Assembly: GCA_049116315.1 (NCBI GenBank)
Contig: JAGDZD010000003.1
Coordinates: 117,688 to 181,687 of the forward strand
Source: Thalassobius sp049116315
Lineage (GTDB): Bacteria > Pseudomonadota > Alphaproteobacteria > Rhodobacterales > Rhodobacteraceae
Length of the DNA: 64,000 nt
Direction: 5' to 3'
Positions 58,893-64,000 of this stretch are shown piece by piece. How positions within the stretch are numbered: position 1 is the first letter of the stretch; every line of letters begins with the position of its first letter. The translations under genes and the position numbers were made by a program. The notes under the pieces are model-generated. The model did no database searches. It saw only the letters and a list, made by a program, of their open reading frames with translations, and was not told where the DNA came from.

Positions 58893-59786
58893 GTGAATAT
58901 GCCTGACAATCTGCGCGGTGCGTTGACGGTGATGGCCGCAATGGCGGCGTTCACGCTGAATGATGCGCTGATGAAGTCGATTTCGGACATGGTGCCACTG
59001 TTCCAGCAGGCGTTTTTGCGTGGTGTGTTGACCACGACTATTGTGGCGGTCTGGGCTGCGCGGGCAGGGGCCTTTGCGCAAAAGTTGTCGCGAAGTGACC
59101 GCAGGTTGGTGTTGGCGCGTTCGTTGTCCGAAGTGGGGGCGGCCTACTTCTTTCTGACAGCATTGTTCAACATGCCCCTCGCCAATGTGACGGCGATTTT
59201 GCAATCCCTGCCTCTGACGGTCAGCCTCTGCGCGGCGATTTTTCTAAAAGAGTCGCTGGGCTGGCGCCGTATCACTGCGATCTTAGTGGGGTTGGTTGGT
59301 GTTATGATGATCATCCGGCCGGGCACTGACGCGTTTTCCGTTCACTCTCTCTATGCGTTGATTGCAGTGGCGATGGTGACGATACGCGATCTGACAACGC
59401 GCAAGCTGTCCATGAACACCCCCTCGTTGCTGGTGACAGTGTCGGCCTCTTTTGGGGTGACGTTGTTCTTTGGCTTGGGCAGCATCGGTACCGACTGGGT
59501 GCCTCTGACGGCATTCTCAGCAAGCATAATTGTTGCCGCGGCTGGGGTGATTTTGGTGGGGTATTTGCTGTCGGTGATGATGATGCGCGTGGGCGACGTC
59601 GGCTTCATCGCCCCGTTCCGCTATACTGGCTTGATCTGGGCTTTGGCCTTGGGCTGGGTGATGTTTGGTGACTGGCCGGATCCGATCACGCTTGTTGGCG
59701 CCGGCATAGTTGCGTGCAGCGGAATATTCATGCTTTATCGAGAGAGCCAGTTTGCAAACGCTGCAAAACGGCCAGCCGACGAATAA
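58893..59786 (+). CDS. EamA/DMT-family transporter
   Basis: The 297-residue protein has about ten hydrophobic helices in two EamA repeats. A GTG at 58893 has AGAGGA about nine bases upstream; an ATG two codons on (58899) is possible. The substrate is unknown; family members export metabolites. The glycosyltransferase-like gene follows after 21 bases. Confidence 0.88.
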   Translation: MNMPDNLRGALTVMAAMAAFTLNDALMKSISDMVPLFQQAFLRGVLTTTIVAVWAARAGAFAQKLSRSDRRLVLARSLSEVGAAYFFLTALFNMPLANVTAILQSLPLTVSLCAAIFLKESLGWRRITAILVGLVGVMMIIRPGTDAFSVHSLYALIAVAMVTIRDLTTRKLSMNTPSLLVTVSASFGVTLFFGLGSIGTDWVPLTAFSASIIVAAAGVILVGYLLSVMMMRVGDVGFIAPFRYTGLIWALALGWVMFGDWPDPITLVGAGIVACSGIFMLYRESQFANAAKRPADE

Positions 59787-59807
59787 GTTTGTAGGATATG
59801 TTTTAAA

Positions 59808-60647
59808 GTGGAAGTTCAAGTTCTGGGCCTGTGTCGTTGGTCCTACCCTTCGCAATCCGGTGCGTTCAAACGTGATGCCAAAGGCGGGATCGAGGCTATA
59901 AGGGCCGCTCTTTATGATCCCGAACGTTTGCGGTTGCGGCTATTCTATCTTGAGCATGTGGTGTTGCCGTCTCTGCGTGTGCAGACAGACAGCGATTTTA
60001 AGATTGTGATGTTGATGGGAGAGCAGCTGCCAGATCCCACACGGTCACGGGTTTTGGAGTTGATCAAGTCGGTTCCCCAAATCAAGCCGGTGTTTGCGAA
60101 AGAGGGTCTGCCGCATCAAGATATCTGTCGTGAGGTGATGCTTGCGGAGCGCAAACCGGATGTGCGCGCTGTTGGCGAGTTTCGTCTGGATGATGATGAT
60201 GCTGTTGGCGTCGATTTTGTCGAACGGACCCGTGACTTCTTTTTCAAGATTAAGGGCATCTATCGCAATGGCGGTAAGATGGCGTTGGATTTTAGCCGTG
60301 GCTTTATTCTGCGAACCGATTGGTCTGGGGTGGAATTGCAGCCCGTCACCGCACGATATTGGACACCGGGTTTGGTCCTTTACCAACGCCCCCAAAGCCC
60401 GCAAAGCCTGTTGGATTTCAACCATGCCCAGATGTGGAAACGCATCCCCTTGGTGTCGTTCCCACGTGTGGCAATGTTCTTGCGGGGGGCGCATGGCCAA
60501 AACGACAGTTCGATCAACGAGAACCCGCACAACGCCGAAGAAGCATGGGCAAATGTTGCGACGCTTCCGGCGATGCTGAAAGAGCGGTTTGCCATCGATA
60601 TCGAGCACTTGAATGCGGCCTGGACCAAGGTTTTGGACGGTGATTGA
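59808..60647 (+). CDS. Putative rhamnosyltransferase-family protein
   Basis: The 279-residue protein matches the putative rhamnosyl transferase family (DUF3118-like), with the acidic metal-binding run FRLDDDDAVGVDFV, LRVQTDSDFKIVMLMG and HGQNDSSINENP. It probably acts on surface or exopolysaccharide. The GTG start at 59808 follows TAGGAT at 12 bases. It lies downstream of an EamA gene and upstream of the str operon promoter. Confidence 0.8.
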   Translation: MEVQVLGLCRWSYPSQSGAFKRDAKGGIEAIRAALYDPERLRLRLFYLEHVVLPSLRVQTDSDFKIVMLMGEQLPDPTRSRVLELIKSVPQIKPVFAKEGLPHQDICREVMLAERKPDVRAVGEFRLDDDDAVGVDFVERTRDFFFKIKGIYRNGGKMALDFSRGFILRTDWSGVELQPVTARYWTPGLVLYQRPQSPQSLLDFNHAQMWKRIPLVSFPRVAMFLRGAHGQNDSSINENPHNAEEAWANVATLPAMLKERFAIDIEHLNAAWTKVLDGD

Positions 60648-60666
60648 AGCATCACCTCTGCGAATG

Positions 60667-60695
60667 TTGACAAGCCTTGCGACTCCCCCTATACG
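60667..60695 (+). promoter_or_regulatory. str operon promoter
   Basis: TTGACA, exactly 17 bases, then TATACG is a near-consensus sigma-70 promoter. Transcription would start near 60702 and leave a leader of about 230 bases before rpsL. The leader contains CCGCGA/TTCGCGG arms and other potential stems. Confidence 0.8.
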
Positions 60696-60929
60696 CCCCT
60701 CATCCGGCTAAGGGGGGACATCCCTTTTTTGTGCCGAATCCATAATTGTAGTGATCACGGTCCGGGCTCCTTTTAGGCCTCGATCCTCTGGGAACTCACC
60801 GCGACGTTCGCCTCGGAATGGGAACGTTCGCGGATTTTGCGTTACGCGGGTGCGTGTGATGCGAAGCGTCGAAAACGCCTTGGGTCTTGGCCCTTGGCAC
60901 ACATTGTTAGGAAACGGGAAAGCGACCTA

Positions 60930-61301
60930 ATGCCAACGATCCAACAGCTGATCCGCAAACCGCGGCAGCCTAAAATCAAACGTTCGAAATCCATGCACCT
61001 GGAACAGTGCCCGCAAAAGCGTGGCGTTTGTACTCGTGTTTATACAACCACTCCAAAGAAGCCGAACTCGGCGATGCGGAAAGTTGCGAAGGTTCGCCTG
61101 ACCAACGGTTTCGAAGTGATTTCGTATATCCCCGGTGAAAGCCATAACCTTCAGGAACACTCTGTTGTTCTGATCCGCGGCGGTCGTGTAAAAGACCTTC
61201 CGGGTGTCCGTTACCACATTCTGCGTGGTGTTTTGGATACCCAAGGCGTCAAAGATCGTAAGCAACGTCGTTCGAAGTACGGCGCGAAGCGTCCTAAGTA
61301 A
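60930..61301 (+). CDS. rpsL: 30S ribosomal protein S12
   Basis: The 123-residue protein begins MPTIQQLIRKPRQPK and has the decoding loops with TTPKKPNSA and GGRVKDLPGVRYH. K43 and K88, the usual streptomycin-resistance sites, are wild type. The ATG at 60930 is preceded by GGGAAAGCG. It starts the str operon. Confidence 0.98.
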   Translation: MPTIQQLIRKPRQPKIKRSKSMHLEQCPQKRGVCTRVYTTTPKKPNSAMRKVAKVRLTNGFEVISYIPGESHNLQEHSVVLIRGGRVKDLPGVRYHILRGVLDTQGVKDRKQRRSKYGAKRPK

Positions 61302-61313
61302 GAGGAAGAGCAT

Positions 61314-61784
61314 ATGTCTCGTCGTCACGCTGCTGAAAAGCGCGAAATCCTGCCCGACGCCAAATTTGGTGATCGCGTATTGTCGAAATTCATGAACAAC
61401 CTGATGATCGACGGTAAAAAATCGGTCGCGGAAAAGATCGTCTACAACGCGTTGGATCGTGTTGAAGCCAAGATCAAACGCGCCCCTGTAGAAGTTTTCC
61501 ACGAAGCCCTGGACAACATCAAACCGGCTGTTGAGGTTCGCTCACGTCGTGTTGGTGGTGCCACCTATCAGGTGCCCGTAGAAGTGCGTCCTGAGCGTCG
61601 CGAAGCATTGGCCATCCGTTGGTTGATCACCGCATCTCGTTCGCGCAACGAAAACACCATGGAAGAACGCCTCGCCGGTGAACTGCTGGACGCTGTACAG
61701 TCCCGCGGTAACGCTGTTAAGAAGCGCGAAGATACTCATAAGATGGCCGACGCTAACAAAGCGTTCAGCCATTATCGCTGGTAA
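61314..61784 (+). CDS. rpsG: 30S ribosomal protein S7
   Basis: The 156-residue protein begins MSRRHAAEKREILPD and has the conserved GGATYQVPVEVRPERREALAI-like segment. It follows rpsL after 12 bases with GAGGAAG upstream, and precedes fusA by 21 bases. Confidence 0.98.
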   Translation: MSRRHAAEKREILPDAKFGDRVLSKFMNNLMIDGKKSVAEKIVYNALDRVEAKIKRAPVEVFHEALDNIKPAVEVRSRRVGGATYQVPVEVRPERREALAIRWLITASRSRNENTMEERLAGELLDAVQSRGNAVKKREDTHKMADANKAFSHYRW

Positions 61785-61805
61785 TTCCACAAAGGCTTTA
61801 GACCA

Positions 61806-63923
61806 ATGGCACGCGAATATCCGCTCGAACTGTACCGTAACTTCGGTATCATGGCGCACATCGATGCAGGTAAAACTACCTGTTCCGAGCGTATCCTGTA
61901 TTACACTGGGAAATCCCACAACATTGGTGAGGTGCACGATGGTGCGGCCACTATGGACTGGATGGAACAGGAGCAGGAACGTGGGATCACCATCACCTCG
62001 GCTGCGACAACCACATTCTGGGAACGCACCGAAGACGGTAAAACCGCCGACACTCCTAAACACCGGATGAACATCATCGACACCCCCGGCCACGTTGACT
62101 TCACTATTGAAGTTGAGCGTTCGCTGGCGGTTCTTGATGGTGCGATCTGTGTTCTTGACGCCAACGCTGGTGTTGAACCTCAGACCGAAACTGTGTGGCG
62201 TCAAGCTGACCGCTACAAGGTTCCTCGGATTGTGTTCGTCAACAAGATGGACAAAATCGGCGCTGACTTCTTCAACTGTGTTGAAATGGTCAAAGACCGT
62301 ACTGGTGCAAACGCTGTTCCGGTTGCTTTCCCAATCGGCGCAGAAACCGAGCTTGAAGGCATGGTTGACCTGGTCAACATGGAAGAATGGCTGTGGCAGG
62401 GCGAAGATCTGGGCGCAAGCTGGATCAAAGCTCCGATCCGTGACGAGTTGAAAGACGTTGCGGACGAATGGCGTGCCAACATGGTTGAAGCTGCTGTTGA
62501 AATGGACGACGACGCGATGGAGGCTTATCTCGAAGGAGAAGAGCCAGACGCCGCGACCCTGCGCAAATTGCTGCGTAAAGGTACTCTGGAAATGGCATTC
62601 GTGCCAGTTCTGGGTGGTTCTGCGTTCAAAAACAAAGGTGTTCAGCCACTGTTGAACGCTGTGATCGACTATCTGCCCAGCCCGCTGGACGTTGTTGATT
62701 ACATGGGCTTTAAACCAGGTGACGAAGAAGAAGTTCGTGACATCCCACGTCGTGCGGATGACACAATGCCATTCTCCGGCTTGGCGTTCAAAATCATGAA
62801 TGACCCCTTTGTTGGTTCCTTGACCTTCACACGCATCTACTCGGGCGTGCTGAACAAAGGTGACAGCATCCACAACTCGACCAAGGGCAAAAAAGAGCGC
62901 GTCGGTCGTATGATGATGATGCACTCGATCAACCGCGAAGAGATCGAAGAAGCCTTTGCGGGCGACATCATCGCGTTGGCCGGTCTGAAAGACACCACAA
63001 CTGGTGACACTCTGTGTGATCCTAAAGAGCCTGTGGTTCTGGAAACAATGACATTCCCCGATCCTGTGATCGAGATTGCTGTTGAGCCAAAAACCAAAGG
63101 TGACCAAGAGAAGATGAGCCAAGGTCTGGCCCGTCTGGCAGCTGAAGATCCATCCTTCCGCGTGGAAACTGACCTGGAATCAGGCCAGACCATCATGAAG
63201 GGCATGGGCGAACTTCACCTGGACATCTTGGTTGACCGTCTGAAGCGTGAATTCAAAGTTGAAGCGAACATTGGTGCGCCACAAGTTGCGTATCGTGAGA
63301 CCATCAGCCACGAAGCCGAAGTTGACTACACCCACAAGAAACAATCTGGTGGTTCTGGTCAGTTCGGTCGCATCAAAATGGTTATCACTCCGACAGAAGC
63401 CGGCGAAGGTTTCTCGTTTGAATCCAAGATCGTTGGTGGTGCTGTTCCTAAGGAATACATCCCAGGTGTTGAAAAAGGTATTAAGTCCGTCATGGATAGT
63501 GGGCCTCTGGCTGGCTTCCCTGTGATCGACTTCAAAGTTGCCTTGATCGACGGTGCTTACCACGACGTTGACTCCTCGGTTCTGGCCTTTGAAATCGCGG
63601 CACGTGCCGGGATGCGTGAAGGCATGAAAAAAGCGGGTGCGAAACTGCTTGAGCCGATCATGAAAGTCGAAGTGATCTCACCAGACGAATACACTGGTAA
63701 CATCATTGGTGACCTGACATCCCGTCGGGGTCAGGTTTCGGGTCAAGAGCCTCGCGGCAACGCGATCGCAATCGACGCGAATGTGCCGCTGGCAAACATG
63801 TTTGGCTACATCAACAACTTGCGTTCGATGTCGTCTGGCCGTGCCCAGTTCACCATGCAGTTCTCGCACTACGATCCAGTGCCACAGAACATCAGCGACG
63901 AAATTCAGGCAAAATTTGCCTAA
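61806..63923 (+). CDS. fusA: Elongation factor G
   Basis: EF-G catalyses ribosomal translocation. The 705-residue protein has the G1 motif AHIDAGKTT, G3 DTPGHVDFT, G4 NKMDK and domains II-V in order. It is full length and in the usual str position. Confidence 0.98.
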   Translation: MAREYPLELYRNFGIMAHIDAGKTTCSERILYYTGKSHNIGEVHDGAATMDWMEQEQERGITITSAATTTFWERTEDGKTADTPKHRMNIIDTPGHVDFTIEVERSLAVLDGAICVLDANAGVEPQTETVWRQADRYKVPRIVFVNKMDKIGADFFNCVEMVKDRTGANAVPVAFPIGAETELEGMVDLVNMEEWLWQGEDLGASWIKAPIRDELKDVADEWRANMVEAAVEMDDDAMEAYLEGEEPDAATLRKLLRKGTLEMAFVPVLGGSAFKNKGVQPLLNAVIDYLPSPLDVVDYMGFKPGDEEEVRDIPRRADDTMPFSGLAFKIMNDPFVGSLTFTRIYSGVLNKGDSIHNSTKGKKERVGRMMMMHSINREEIEEAFAGDIIALAGLKDTTTGDTLCDPKEPVVLETMTFPDPVIEIAVEPKTKGDQEKMSQGLARLAAEDPSFRVETDLESGQTIMKGMGELHLDILVDRLKREFKVEANIGAPQVAYRETISHEAEVDYTHKKQSGGSGQFGRIKMVITPTEAGEGFSFESKIVGGAVPKEYIPGVEKGIKSVMDSGPLAGFPVIDFKVALIDGAYHDVDSSVLAFEIAARAGMREGMKKAGAKLLEPIMKVEVISPDEYTGNIIGDLTSRRGQVSGQEPRGNAIAIDANVPLANMFGYINNLRSMSSGRAQFTMQFSHYDPVPQNISDEIQAKFA

Positions 63924-63931
63924 GCGAATTT

Positions 63932-63955
63932 GGGGGACCGATTTACCGGTCCCCC
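63932..63955 (+). promoter_or_regulatory. Hairpin between fusA and tuf
   Basis: GGGGGACCG and CGGTCCCCC pair around a 6-base loop, with no T-run after. It lies nine bases after the fusA stop and 22 bases before tuf, so it may tune tuf expression or protect the mRNA end. Confidence 0.65.
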
Positions 63956-63977
63956 GTCAAAGTTAAAGGAGGCCATC

Positions 63978-64000
63978 ATGGCTAAGGAAAAGTTTGAACG
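63978..64000 (+). CDS. tuf: Elongation factor Tu, first seven codons (cut by window edge)
   Basis: The last bases encode MAKEKFE after an AAAGGAGG ribosome site, the standard start of EF-Tu. The position after fusA makes tuf secure. Confidence 0.9.

Noticed and set aside
61542..63122. Long open frame antisense to fusA
   Set aside because: Same reasoning; it also overlaps rpsG.
1..64000. CRISPR arrays, prophage, transposase, integron or secretion-system genes
   Set aside because: No regularly spaced direct repeats and no recognisable transposase, integrase, Cas or phage proteins were seen on either strand.

Overview
This window is a chromosomal segment of an alphaproteobacterium, almost certainly a marine Rhodobacterales (Roseobacter-group) species. 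The grounds are the FnrL protein with its Rhodobacter-type N-terminal cysteines, the cco/fnrL/hemN island, a Rhodobacter-type malyl-CoA lyase, the fds formate dehydrogenase operon, and protein sequences that read like Rhodobacterales orthologues throughout. I found no tRNA or rRNA gene, no CRISPR array, no insertion sequence and no prophage. The assignment comes from recognition of families; no database search was run.

Layout. 1-13 kb is a microaerobic respiration island: the end of a peptide ABC transporter gene (yejF), hemN and fnrL (divergent around one FNR box), a universal stress protein gene divergent from ccoNOQP (two FNR boxes between them), a small unknown gene and a LysR gene, then ccoGHIS with its own FNR box. 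13-20 kb holds housekeeping genes: a D-Ala-D-Ala carboxypeptidase with a SPOR domain, an XRE-cupin regulator coupled to a GNAT acetyltransferase, clpS, an rsmC-like methyltransferase, an atypical SDR and hemF. 19.5-20.4 kb is a divergent DUF6428/ArsR pair with two matching operators and cysteine-rich tails. 20.4-27.5 kb is the NAD-dependent molybdenum formate dehydrogenase operon fdsGBA-fdhD-fdsD with a LysR gene upstream. 27.5-35.3 kb carries accA, an Asp/Glu-racemase-like gene with a LysE exporter and a divergent Lrp regulator, mcl1, and a D-glutamate operon (dgcN-dgcA-D-amino-acid transaminase).

35.8-44.6 kb carries pyk, rpmI-rplT, pheS-ASCH-pheT-GNAT, and a LysR gene divergent from a SAM methyltransferase. 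44.8-57.5 kb is the conserved secE-nusG-rplKA-rplJL-rpoBC cluster. After four accessory genes (LysE, VOC, EamA, rhamnosyltransferase-like) the str operon begins at 60.9 kb (rpsL-rpsG-fusA-tuf) and runs off the right edge.

How it fits together: oxygen limitation sensed by FnrL should switch on anaerobic heme synthesis (hemN), the high-affinity cbb3 oxidase and its copper/heme assembly factors; formate oxidation can feed electrons to respiration. The most unusual items are (1) a dispersed paired-palindrome repeat present four times, twice inside the rplL-rpoB-rpoC transcription unit and twice between convergent genes, in both orientations; (2) the ArsR/DUF6428 module with no recognisable arsenic transporter beside it; (3) an SDR lacking the catalytic lysine; and (4) the D-glutamate operon beside mcl1.
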